This document shows, piece after piece, positions 41,717 through 48,376 of a stretch of DNA of 48,376 bases. A model generated the notes under the pieces. It did no database searches. It was not told the origin of the DNA and was given only the letters and a program-made list of their open reading frames with translations. Each line of letters opens with the position of its first letter. Positions within the stretch are counted from its first letter, which is position 1. The stretch is from Amycolatopsis tucumanensis (lineage in GTDB: Bacteria > Actinomycetota > Actinomycetes > Mycobacteriales > Pseudonocardiaceae). Location of the stretch: the NCBI RefSeq assembly GCF_021654135.1, contig NZ_JAKGSD010000053.1:9015-57390 (forward strand), in the 5' to 3' direction. A program made the translations under genes and the position numbers.

Positions 41717-42802
41717 GTGGTCAAGTCCTGGCTCTTTGAGATTTTCAGCTACCCGTACGATCCCGACCCCGCGAAGTTCGACCCGCGGTTGTGCAAGGAT
41801 CTCTACGACTGGAAGCTGGAATCGTGGGTCGCCGCCGAGGACCTGGGGTTCGATGGGGTCTTCTTCTCCGAGCACCACTTCACGCCGTACAGCATCAGCC
41901 CCTCGCCCAACCTGCTGGTGGCGACCCTGGCCCAGCGGACCAGCCGGATGAACATCGGGGTGATGGCGAACATCACCGCGTTCCACAACCCGCGCCGGCT
42001 TGCCGAAGAGGGCGCGATGCTCGACTACCTCACCGGCGGCCGGCTCGAGGTCGGCCTGGGACGTGGCGTGGACGAGCCCGAGTTCATCCGCGAAGGCGTC
42101 AAGATGGAGGAGACGCGCGCCCGGTTCGAGGAGTCCGTCGCGCTCATCCAGTCCGCTTGGAAGGAACACACCTTCACCTTCAAGGGCGAGTTCTACAACT
42201 ACGACAACGTGAGTCTTTGGCCCCGGCCCTTGCGGTCCGAGCTGCCGATCTGGGTCACGGCGCTGAGCCCGCAGACAGTGAGCTGGGCGGCCCGGCAGGG
42301 CTTCCGGTTCACTTCGGTCTTCTCACCGACCGACAACATGCGGACGATTTTCGAGCAGTACAAGAAGGCGGCTGCGGAAGCCGGCCGCGAAGCCGAACCC
42401 ACTGACATGGGCGTGTGCCGCAACGTGTTCATCGCGGACTCCGAACAGGAGGCGCGCGATCTCGCCGAGCCCGCCTTCGACGCGCTGTTCGCGGCGTTCA
42501 AGGAAGCGGCTGTGTTCGACGATCTCGACAACGTGCCCGCCGGCTACGAGCACTACCAGTCCTTCTTCCGCCCCTTCGCCGGGGAGGACGTGTCGTTCGA
42601 CGCTCTCATCGACATCGGGGCGATCTGCGTGGGGAGGCCGGAGACCGTCCGCGACCAGATCGTGAGCCAGATGGAGCACATCGGCTGCGGGAACTTCCTC
42701 AACTGGGGGTCGTTCGGCACCCTCACCAAGGAACAGACGATGCGCTCCTACCAGTTGTTCGGCGAGCACGTGGTGCCGGCTCTGCGCTCCCTGAAGGTGT
42801 AG
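41717..42802 (+). CDS. Luciferase-like (LLM class) flavin-dependent monooxygenase
   Basis: A 361-residue TIM-barrel flavin monooxygenase. It has WLFEIFSYPYDPDPAKFDP at the start, the family patterns GFDGVFFSEHHFTPYSISPS, RTSRMNIGVMANITAFHNPR and GGRLEVGLGRGVDEPEF, and LWPRPLRSELPIWVTALSPQ. These enzymes use reduced FMN from a partner reductase; one is encoded at 45404. GTG 41717 is preferred because GGAG lies 6 bases upstream; ATG 41693 and GTG 41666 lack ribosome sites. It is first gene of a co-directional ring-hydroxylation and cleavage set and probably hydroxylates or oxidatively opens the ring substrate. Confidence 0.85.
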   Translation: MVKSWLFEIFSYPYDPDPAKFDPRLCKDLYDWKLESWVAAEDLGFDGVFFSEHHFTPYSISPSPNLLVATLAQRTSRMNIGVMANITAFHNPRRLAEEGAMLDYLTGGRLEVGLGRGVDEPEFIREGVKMEETRARFEESVALIQSAWKEHTFTFKGEFYNYDNVSLWPRPLRSELPIWVTALSPQTVSWAARQGFRFTSVFSPTDNMRTIFEQYKKAAAEAGREAEPTDMGVCRNVFIADSEQEARDLAEPAFDALFAAFKEAAVFDDLDNVPAGYEHYQSFFRPFAGEDVSFDALIDIGAICVGRPETVRDQIVSQMEHIGCGNFLNWGSFGTLTKEQTMRSYQLFGEHVVPALRSLKV

Positions 42803-42804
42803 TC

Positions 42805-43758
42805 GTGACGTCCGAGCTGGCCTTGTGCTGCATGTCGCACACGCCGTTGCTGGGGTCGGGCGACCCGGGCGAGTCGGTCGTGCAGCGGGTCGACGGCGCT
42901 CTCCGCGACGCCAGGCAGTTCGTGGAAGCTTTCGACCCGGACCTCGTCGTGATCTTCGGCCCTGACCACTACCAGGGCTTCCGATATGAACTCATGCCAC
43001 CGTTCTGCGTCGGGCTGTCGGCTACGGCCATCGGTGACTACAACACCAGTCCCGGTGAGCTCGACGTGCCACAGGCACTCGCCGACGATCTGGTCGTCCA
43101 CCTGCTGGCGGCGGATCTCGACGTCGCCATGTCGGAGAAGATGGTCGTCGATCACGGCATCGCCCAGCCGCTGGAAAATTTGTTCGGCTCGAGCGCGGCC
43201 AAACCCGTGATCCCCGTCTTCATCAACTCGGTCGCCGAGCCGCTGGGACCTCTGCGCCGGATCAGGCGCCTCGGCGCGGCGGTGGGCGAGTTCGTCCGGG
43301 ACTTGGATCAGAAGGTCCTGCTCGTCGGCTCGGGCGGCTTGTCACACGATGTGCCGGTCCCGCGGCTGCGCCAGTCTCCACCGGAAGACGTCGCGTACAT
43401 CGTGGACAAACGCCGGACGCCCGAGGAGCAGGCGGCGCGCGAGGAGGCGGTGTTCGAGGCCGGCCAGGCCTTCGCGCGCGGTGAGTCCCCGCTGCTGCCA
43501 CTGAACCCAGATCTCGACGAGCAGATCCTTCAGCAGTTCGAGAAAGGCGACCTGCCCTGGTTCGACGCGATGAGCGTCGAGTGGCTCGGCAAACAGGGCG
43601 GCAGTTCGATCCACGAAGTACGTTCGTGGATCGCGGCCCACGCCGCGCTGCAAACCGCAGGTCCTTACCGGACCGAGTCTTCGTTCTACCAACCGGTCCC
43701 CGAGTGGATCATCGGCTTCGCGGTGACCACGGCGCGACCACGAGAAACGACCAGGTGA
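42805..43758 (+). CDS. mhpB: Class III extradiol dioxygenase, MhpB-like (3-carboxyethylcatechol 2,3-dioxygenase)
   Basis: A 317-residue LigB-superfamily dioxygenase that opens catechols next to the hydroxyls with Fe(II) and O2. Family motifs include CCMSHTPLLG, VVIFGPDHYQGF, AIGDYNTSPGELDVP, MVVDHGIAQPLENLF and VGSGGLSHDVPVP; these histidines supply the iron ligands and acid-base residues. The closest known function is cleavage of 2,3-dihydroxyphenylpropionate, but the side chain here is not certain. GTG 42805 lies two bases after the monooxygenase stop, with GAAGG upstream; it overlaps the next gene by GTGA. Confidence 0.88.
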   Translation: MTSELALCCMSHTPLLGSGDPGESVVQRVDGALRDARQFVEAFDPDLVVIFGPDHYQGFRYELMPPFCVGLSATAIGDYNTSPGELDVPQALADDLVVHLLAADLDVAMSEKMVVDHGIAQPLENLFGSSAAKPVIPVFINSVAEPLGPLRRIRRLGAAVGEFVRDLDQKVLLVGSGGLSHDVPVPRLRQSPPEDVAYIVDKRRTPEEQAAREEAVFEAGQAFARGESPLLPLNPDLDEQILQQFEKGDLPWFDAMSVEWLGKQGGSSIHEVRSWIAAHAALQTAGPYRTESSFYQPVPEWIIGFAVTTARPRETTR

Positions 43759-44516
43759 GAGAATTGGTGGAAAAGGAAGAAGTCGTGCCGACCGATGACG
43801 GGCCGATGACGGTCACGGTTCGCCATCCCGACGACAGTGGCCCGTTTCCGGTGGTCATCGTTTACCACGACGGGCCGGGGCTGCGCGAGGACATCCACGA
43901 CGTCAGCCGCAAATTGGCGGGTGCCGGCTATTACGCCGTTCTGCCGGATCTCTACCACCGGCTCGGCCATCGGATTTCCTTCGACCTGGCCGGTATCGGT
44001 CAAGGGCCGGGATCACCGGAATTCGATCGCCTGATGGCGGCGGTCACCTCGCTCAGTGACGACATGGTGCTAGCCGACACGGCCGCGATGCTGGAGGTCA
44101 CCGCGAAGGACCCCGCAGCCGACATGAACGCCAAAGCCGCCATGGGGTTCTGCATGGGCGCGCGCTTCACCCTGCGGTTGCTCGCCTCCGACCCCGCGGG
44201 ATACGCGGCAGGCTCGGCGCTGCACCCGTCGAACTGCGTCACGGATGACCCGGACTCGCCCCATCGGAGCGTCGGGAAGATCTCCGCCGAGCTGTTCGTC
44301 GGACTCGGCGCGGCCGACAGGCTCTCCCCGCTCGAGCTGAACAAGCCGCTCCGGGACGAGCTGAGCAGGCCCCCGGTGAACGCGACTGTCGAGATCTTCG
44401 ACGGTGCCGATCACGGCTTCATGTTCCCGCAGCTGCCCGCCTACCAGCAGCACGCGGCGTCCGTTTCGTGGGACCGCACGCTCGAGTTGTTCCACCGAAC
44501 CCTGGGGAAGAGGTAG
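43755..44516 (+). CDS. Dienelactone hydrolase family protein
   Basis: A 253-residue alpha/beta hydrolase with the dienelactone-hydrolase Cys-Asp-His triad: Cys in AAMGFCMGARFTLRL, Asp in GLGAADRLSP, His in FDGADHGFMFP. It has VVIVYHDGPGLREDIHDVSR near residue 30. It could open a lactone or hydrolyse a ring-cleavage product. The GTG start overlaps the dioxygenase stop; GTG 43767 is an alternative start. Confidence 0.87.
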   Translation: MRELVEKEEVVPTDDGPMTVTVRHPDDSGPFPVVIVYHDGPGLREDIHDVSRKLAGAGYYAVLPDLYHRLGHRISFDLAGIGQGPGSPEFDRLMAAVTSLSDDMVLADTAAMLEVTAKDPAADMNAKAAMGFCMGARFTLRLLASDPAGYAAGSALHPSNCVTDDPDSPHRSVGKISAELFVGLGAADRLSPLELNKPLRDELSRPPVNATVEIFDGADHGFMFPQLPAYQQHAASVSWDRTLELFHRTLGKR

Positions 44517-44524
44517 CGCCGATC

Positions 44525-45358
44525 ATGCGATCTGCGGAGCTTGCTCCCGTGCGGACGGAAGACCTGGCCACCGGCGCGGACACGACGCACGTCGCGACGG
44601 CGGGAGACCCCGGTGGCGAACCGCTGCTGCTCCTGCACGGGACCGGACCGGGCGCGACGGGAGCGCTGAGCTTCCGGCCGCTCCTGCCCGGCATCGCGAA
44701 GTACCGGTGCATCATGCCCGATCTGGTGGGATTCGGCCGCAGCAGTCATCCGGAAACCCTGCCCCCGGGCCCGGGGCCGTGGTTCCGGCGGCGCGTCGAC
44801 GCGGTGCTCCGGCTGCTGGACGAGCTCGGACTGGATCGGGTTCACGTGGCAGGACACTCCTACGGCGCCCGCGTGGCGCTCGATCTGGCCGTGCACGCAC
44901 CCGAGCGGCTCGGGCGGATCGTCCTGATGGGCGCGGGCGGAACCCCGGTCAAGGCCAAGCTGGGGACGCTCACCGCGTTCTACGAGAGCCCGAGTGAGGA
45001 GGCGATGCACGCGCTCGTGACCGCCCAGCTGTCCCGAGGCGGCGGCATCGACGACTACGTGAGGGAGCGTTTCGCGGTCGCGATCAGGCCGGAGGTGCGG
45101 CGGTCGTTCGAGGCCGCCATGGCGGCCGGCGAGCCCGCACCGGTCTACGACGAGCCGGTGCTCGCCGGCATACCGCACCCGGTCCTGGCGGTGCACGGGA
45201 AGGACGACGGGACGATCTCGCCCGCCGCGGGGCTCTTCCTGGCCGAGCACCTTCCGCACGCGGACCTGCACCTGTTCGCGGATTGCGGGCACCTGCTCCA
45301 GTTCGAGGTGCCGGCCCGGCTCGGTGCTCTGATCCGTGAGTTCCTGGCAGCGGCGTAG
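44525..45358 (+). CDS. Alpha/beta hydrolase, meta-cleavage-product hydrolase type (MhpC/HsaD-like)
   Basis: A 277-residue serine hydrolase. The oxyanion hole is LLLHGTGPGATG near residue 40, the nucleophile Ser in VAGHSYGARVALDLA near residue 115, Asp in AVHGKDDGTISP and His in FADCGHLLQFEVP. C-C hydrolases of this group cleave the dienone product of extradiol dioxygenases, fitting the MhpB-like neighbour. The ATG at 44525 is 8 bases after the previous stop, with a poor ribosome site. Confidence 0.85.
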   Translation: MRSAELAPVRTEDLATGADTTHVATAGDPGGEPLLLLHGTGPGATGALSFRPLLPGIAKYRCIMPDLVGFGRSSHPETLPPGPGPWFRRRVDAVLRLLDELGLDRVHVAGHSYGARVALDLAVHAPERLGRIVLMGAGGTPVKAKLGTLTAFYESPSEEAMHALVTAQLSRGGGIDDYVRERFAVAIRPEVRRSFEAAMAAGEPAPVYDEPVLAGIPHPVLAVHGKDDGTISPAAGLFLAEHLPHADLHLFADCGHLLQFEVPARLGALIREFLAAA

Positions 45359-45403
45359 GCCGGGGAACGCCGAACCCGCTGAACCGCTGACGAGGAGAAA
45401 ACA

Positions 45404-45988
45404 ATGCCATCGGTCGAGACCGTCGGTGCACAGTGCCGTGCCACGGTCACTCCTGAGACTGAACCCCGCGGCCGTGACAGGAGGCCCGCGTTGATCGTTC
45501 CCGATCCGGACGAGACCGGCCCGCTGCGGCAGGTCTACGGAACCTTTCCCAGCGGGGTGGTGGCCGTGTGCGCGCTGCGCGACGCCGCTCCGGTCGGCAT
45601 CGTCGCGAGTTCGTTCGTCGCGGTCTCGATGAACCCGCCGCTGGTGTCGGTGTGCGTGCAGCACACCTCCACGACCTGGCCGCTTCTGGCCGACCGGCCC
45701 CGGCTCGGGCTGTCGGTGCTCGGGACGACGCATGACCGGGTCTGCCGGCAGATCGCCTCGAAGACGGGGGACCGGTTCGCCGGCATCGGCTACACCACCA
45801 CCGGCGAGGGTGCGGTGCTCCTGCACGGCGCGGCCGCCTGGCTGGACTGTTCGATCGACAGGGTCATCAGCGCGGGGGACCACGACCTGGTGCTGCTCCG
45901 CGTCGAGGGCATGCAGCCACACGACAAGGTCGCCCCGCTGGTCTTCCACGGCAGCCGGCTGCACGCGCTGTCCACGTTGGCGTCCTGA
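45404..45988 (+). CDS. Flavin reductase (HpaC/RutF-like)
   Basis: A 194-residue flavin reductase-like domain protein. It has QVYGTFPSGVVAVCALRDAA near residue 43, VASSFVAVSMNPPLVSVCVQ near 68, FAGIGYTTTGEGAVLLHGAA and the C-terminal GDHDLVLLRVEGM. It would reduce FMN or FAD with NAD(P)H and feed the monooxygenase at 41717. The first about 35 residues (SVETVGAQCRATV onward) are an extra, probably disordered, tail. A GAGGAG site precedes ATG 45404. It overlaps the RibBA-like gene by TGATG. Confidence 0.87.
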   Translation: MPSVETVGAQCRATVTPETEPRGRDRRPALIVPDPDETGPLRQVYGTFPSGVVAVCALRDAAPVGIVASSFVAVSMNPPLVSVCVQHTSTTWPLLADRPRLGLSVLGTTHDRVCRQIASKTGDRFAGIGYTTTGEGAVLLHGAAAWLDCSIDRVISAGDHDLVLLRVEGMQPHDKVAPLVFHGSRLHALSTLAS

Positions 45989-47082
45989 TGTCCGCCCAGC
46001 CGGCCCCCCTTTTCACGGACGACCGAGTAGCCAACGCCGTGGCCGCATTGCGCGCCGGACGCCCGGTTCTCGTGGGTGGCGGCACCGAGTACGACGTCGT
46101 CCTCCCCGCGGCACTGGCCGAGCCGCGGTGGACCGCATGGACGGTCCGCCACACGTCGGGGGTTCTCTGCGCACCCCTTCCGGCGGAGCGCGCCGGCGCA
46201 CTCGGCCTGCCCCCGATGGCCCATGACAACCAGGATCCACGAAGTCCTCTGTATACCGTCTCGGTCGACGCGGCACACGGCATCACCACCGGTATCAGCG
46301 CGGCCGACCGCGCGCGCACCGCGCGGGTGCTCGCCGATCCGGCCAGCGGCCCCGCCGACCTCATACGGCCCGGTCATCTGCTGCCGCTGAGGGTCCATGC
46401 CAATGGTGTCGTCGGACGGCCCGGGCACGCCGAGGCAGGCGTGGACCTGTGCCGCCTCGCAGGGCTTCCGCCAGTGGCGCTGACTGCCCGGCTGGTCGGC
46501 GACGGCGTGGGGACGGCCGGCGACGAGGACGCGGCCCTGCTCGCGGCCCGGCACGACCTGCCTGTCATTCACATACCGGAGGTGGTCGAGCACCGGTTGC
46601 GCTTCGGCGACGGGGAACGAGGACGCGTCACCCGGGTCACCAACGCTCGGTTGCCGACCGTGCACGGCCAGCTCGACGCCGTCGGATACCGCGACGAGGT
46701 CACGGGCGCCGAGCACATCGCGCTGGTCGGACGTCCGCGGACGAGTGTGCCGCTCGTGGCGGTGCACGCCGAGTGCGTCACCGGCGACATCTTCAAGACT
46801 ACGCGCTGTGATTGTGCTCGCCGTATCGCGGAGTCGGCGGCCGTCATCGCCCAGGAGGGTGGTGTGCTGGTCTACCTGCGCAGGCCGGGAGCGCGGGTGC
46901 TCGGCGCGCGCGACGGGCACACCTGGACGACCGTCGACGACGGCGCTGCCGGCGCGATCGTCGCTGACCTCGGGTACCGGTCTGTCCGGCTGCTCACCGG
47001 GCCGGGGACGGCGGTGCAGCTTGCCCGGCCCGGCCTCACCGTCCTCGCGGTGCAGAATCGACCTGTGAGCCCGCTGACCTGA
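45988..47082 (+). CDS. RibBA-like protein with both active sites eroded
   Basis: A 364-residue protein aligned along its length with RibBA (DHBP synthase plus GTP cyclohydrolase II). The RibB half keeps VRHTSGVLCAPL, HDNQDPRSPLYTVSVDA, GITTGISAADRARTARVLAD and RPGHLLPL, but the metal- and substrate-binding DDEDREDEGD-type loop is replaced by VGGGTEYDVVLPAAL, and HTEAAVDL reads HAEAGVDL. The RibA half keeps the zinc cysteines (HAEC, RCDC), but the GHEGRGIGL segment through DTxxAN, which carries catalytic residues, is missing: LRRPGARVLGARDGHTWTTV leads straight to IVADLGYRSVRLLTG. It is probably not a riboflavin enzyme; a regulatory or new catalytic role is possible. Follows the flavin reductase gene directly. 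Confidence 0.8.
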   Translation: MSAQPAPLFTDDRVANAVAALRAGRPVLVGGGTEYDVVLPAALAEPRWTAWTVRHTSGVLCAPLPAERAGALGLPPMAHDNQDPRSPLYTVSVDAAHGITTGISAADRARTARVLADPASGPADLIRPGHLLPLRVHANGVVGRPGHAEAGVDLCRLAGLPPVALTARLVGDGVGTAGDEDAALLAARHDLPVIHIPEVVEHRLRFGDGERGRVTRVTNARLPTVHGQLDAVGYRDEVTGAEHIALVGRPRTSVPLVAVHAECVTGDIFKTTRCDCARRIAESAAVIAQEGGVLVYLRRPGARVLGARDGHTWTTVDDGAAGAIVADLGYRSVRLLTGPGTAVQLARPGLTVLAVQNRPVSPLT

Positions 47083-47232
47083 ACCGCCGGCTTGGGGTCC
47101 CGGTCGAACTCCGGCTGATGCGGTTCGTTTTCCGGACTGTCGACCGGAGTGCGAAGCACTACCATGTTGCCGAAGGGTGATCACCGACCATCCTTGCTGT
47201 GCCACCCGAAGCCGAGTGGGAGGTGCTCGACG

Positions 47233-48321
47233 ATGACGTCGAGGCACGCGTCCGAGGCCTACGCGCTCGCGAAACAGATCGCGAAGGGGCAACGAGCCAC
47301 TTCGGGAGGCCTCCTGCGCACCGACGATCTCGATGAGGCCCGCGGCTTCCTCACCAGCGTGTACGCACCCCACCACATGACGGCGGTCGACCGAGGCCGA
47401 TTCGGATTCAGCATGCGGGTGCTGAACGCCGAGCGGCTCAGGATCGGGTACAGCAACTTCAATTCCGACGTCCGGCTGGAAGTTCCGCCGCCGTCGTTCT
47501 ACGTGTTCTGCTACGCGCCATCGGGATCCGTCGACGTCGTTTCGGGCCGCCGGTCCGCATCCGTTTCCCGTACCACTGCTGCTGTCCTGTCGCCGAGCGC
47601 GCCGTGGCGGTTCGAACGCTGGACCGACGACAGCACGTTGATGGCGATGCGGATCGACCGCGCCGATCTGGAGGACGATCTGTCTGCCATCCTCGGCAGG
47701 AGGGTTGTCGAGCCGATCGAGTTCGGCGACAAACTGGACCTCACCAAGGGACGAGGCGCCGACTTCGCCCGCGTGCTGCGACTCCTGCAAGACGACGTCG
47801 GACAGCCGAGCCAGCTCGCCCAGCAGCATCCGGTCATGGCATCGCACCTGGGACAACTGGTGCGGTCGGCGCTGCTCATGTCGCAACCGCACAACTACTC
47901 GGACAAGCTCGACGAAGACCGGGGCTTGCGCCTGCCCTCCGCCATACAGCGGGTCGTCGACGTGATCGAAGACGACCCGATGCAGGTCGGCAGCGCGGCT
48001 GACATCGCGAGGATCGCCTGTATCAGCCTGCGAGCGCTCGAGAAGGCGTTCGTCCGGGAGTTCGGCATCCCGCCGATGGCGTACCTTCGGCAGGTCAGGC
48101 TCGCCCGCGCACGAGACGACCTGATCAACGGGGACCCCGATGTCCTCACCGTGTCCGCGGTGGCGCTCCGCTGGGGTTTCGGCCACCTCGGCCGGTTCGG
48201 GGCCGCGTATCAGGAGCGGTACGGGGAGCCACCGTCGCACACCTTGCGGCGCGGAAAGCGAGGACTCGAATTCGTGGTTTCGCGACCGCCCTGGTTCGAA
48301 GGCGAACTCGGCAACGGTTAG
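47233..48321 (+). CDS. AraC-family transcriptional regulator
   Basis: A 362-residue regulator. The N-terminal half (about 20-230) is an AraC-binding-like domain (FLTSVYAPHHMTAVDRGRFG, LEVPPPSFYVFCYAPSG, AAVLSPSAPWRFERWTDD). The C-terminal AraC HTH (about 255-350) has GSAADIARIACISLRALEKA and SAVALRWGFGHLGRFGAAYQ with the final ERYGEPPSHTLRR. Such proteins commonly activate aromatic-degradation operons. ATG 47233 has GGGAGG upstream. Located 150 bases after the last cluster gene in the same direction; the gap shows no clear site. Confidence 0.88.
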   Translation: MTSRHASEAYALAKQIAKGQRATSGGLLRTDDLDEARGFLTSVYAPHHMTAVDRGRFGFSMRVLNAERLRIGYSNFNSDVRLEVPPPSFYVFCYAPSGSVDVVSGRRSASVSRTTAAVLSPSAPWRFERWTDDSTLMAMRIDRADLEDDLSAILGRRVVEPIEFGDKLDLTKGRGADFARVLRLLQDDVGQPSQLAQQHPVMASHLGQLVRSALLMSQPHNYSDKLDEDRGLRLPSAIQRVVDVIEDDPMQVGSAADIARIACISLRALEKAFVREFGIPPMAYLRQVRLARARDDLINGDPDVLTVSAVALRWGFGHLGRFGAAYQERYGEPPSHTLRRGKRGLEFVVSRPPWFEGELGNG

Positions 48322-48335
48322 CCCTGCAACGGCAG

Positions 48336-48376
48336 TTAGGCGAGTTGATAGCCGCGTCGTTTGTAGTGGCTGAGGC
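48336..48376 (-). pseudogene. Possible 3' end of a transposase gene (runs off the window)
   Basis: On the minus strand the last bases of the window encode LSHYKRRGYQLA followed by TAA at 48336. Short C-terminal tails of this Arg-rich kind are seen in some actinomycete IS transposases, but 12 residues cannot prove it. The gene, if real, lies beyond the window. Confidence 0.3.

Overview
The DNA is very GC-rich (roughly 70% or more), with strong G/C bias at third codon positions, many GTG starts and many 4-base ATGA or GTGA gene overlaps. Together with the gene content (zinc-ribbon 'bh' protein, LAL-type LuxR, MmyB-type XRE, Tat-exported flavo-oxidase, IS630-type remnant) this points to a chromosomal accessory region of a soil actinomycete. 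A Pseudonocardiaceae genus such as Amycolatopsis is my best guess, but no 16S or other marker gene is present. No tRNA, rRNA or CRISPR array was seen.

Layout. 1-256: minisatellite. 257-7230: an operon (transporter, tannase/feruloyl-esterase-type hydrolase, acyl-CoA ligase, small monooxygenase) divergent from a GAF-PucR regulator, with a perfect inverted repeat between them. 7249-11351: small HTH protein, cupin and membrane protein, divergent from a large LuxR regulator. 11372-22535: a sugar PTS island (below). 22539-25553: colicin-immunity-like protein, IS630 scar, glutamate-cysteine-ligase-type enzyme, small secreted protein. 25794-33645: membrane molybdo-oxidoreductase, envelope-glycosylation-type genes, a two-component system and a nucleotide-sugar epimerase. 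33830-37246: secreted bicovalent flavin oxidase divergent from a two-component system whose kinase has lost its sensor. 37250-41456: esterase and metallo-hydrolase divergent from an MmyB-type regulator, then a frameshifted unknown gene. 41717-48321: ring-hydroxylation/meta-cleavage gene set with an eroded RibBA-like protein and an AraC regulator. 48336-48376: possible start of a transposase remnant.

The most interesting part is 11372-22535. It carries a complete PTS (EI, HPr and glucitol-type EIIC, EIIBC, EIIA and GutM) but no sorbitol-6-phosphate dehydrogenase. Where that gene would be expected, a second operon encodes a DRL-type protein (the non-orthologous deoxyxylulose-phosphate reductoisomerase first described in Brucella), an acetoin/pyruvate-dehydrogenase-like E1 alpha, E1 beta and E2, and an IspD-like cytidylyltransferase. 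A SorC-family regulator is encoded alongside, and three copies of a TGCAC-N4-GTGCA palindrome lie exactly in the control regions of both operons. My inference is that the PTS imports and phosphorylates a C5 methyl-branched polyol or deoxy-ketose (2-C-methyl-erythritol or 1-deoxy-xylulose). DRL would interconvert MEP and DXP. The TPP complex would cleave DXP, which like acetoin is a methyl-ketone acyloin, to acetyl-CoA and glyceraldehyde 3-phosphate. IspD could divert MEP into isoprenoid synthesis. This is a hypothesis from gene content, not a demonstrated pathway.

In the final third, regulators sit beside the genes they probably control, and the intergenic gaps hold repeat-type sites: 11-bp direct repeats before the OmpR-type regulator at 35757, and an inverted repeat before the MmyB-type regulator at 39729.
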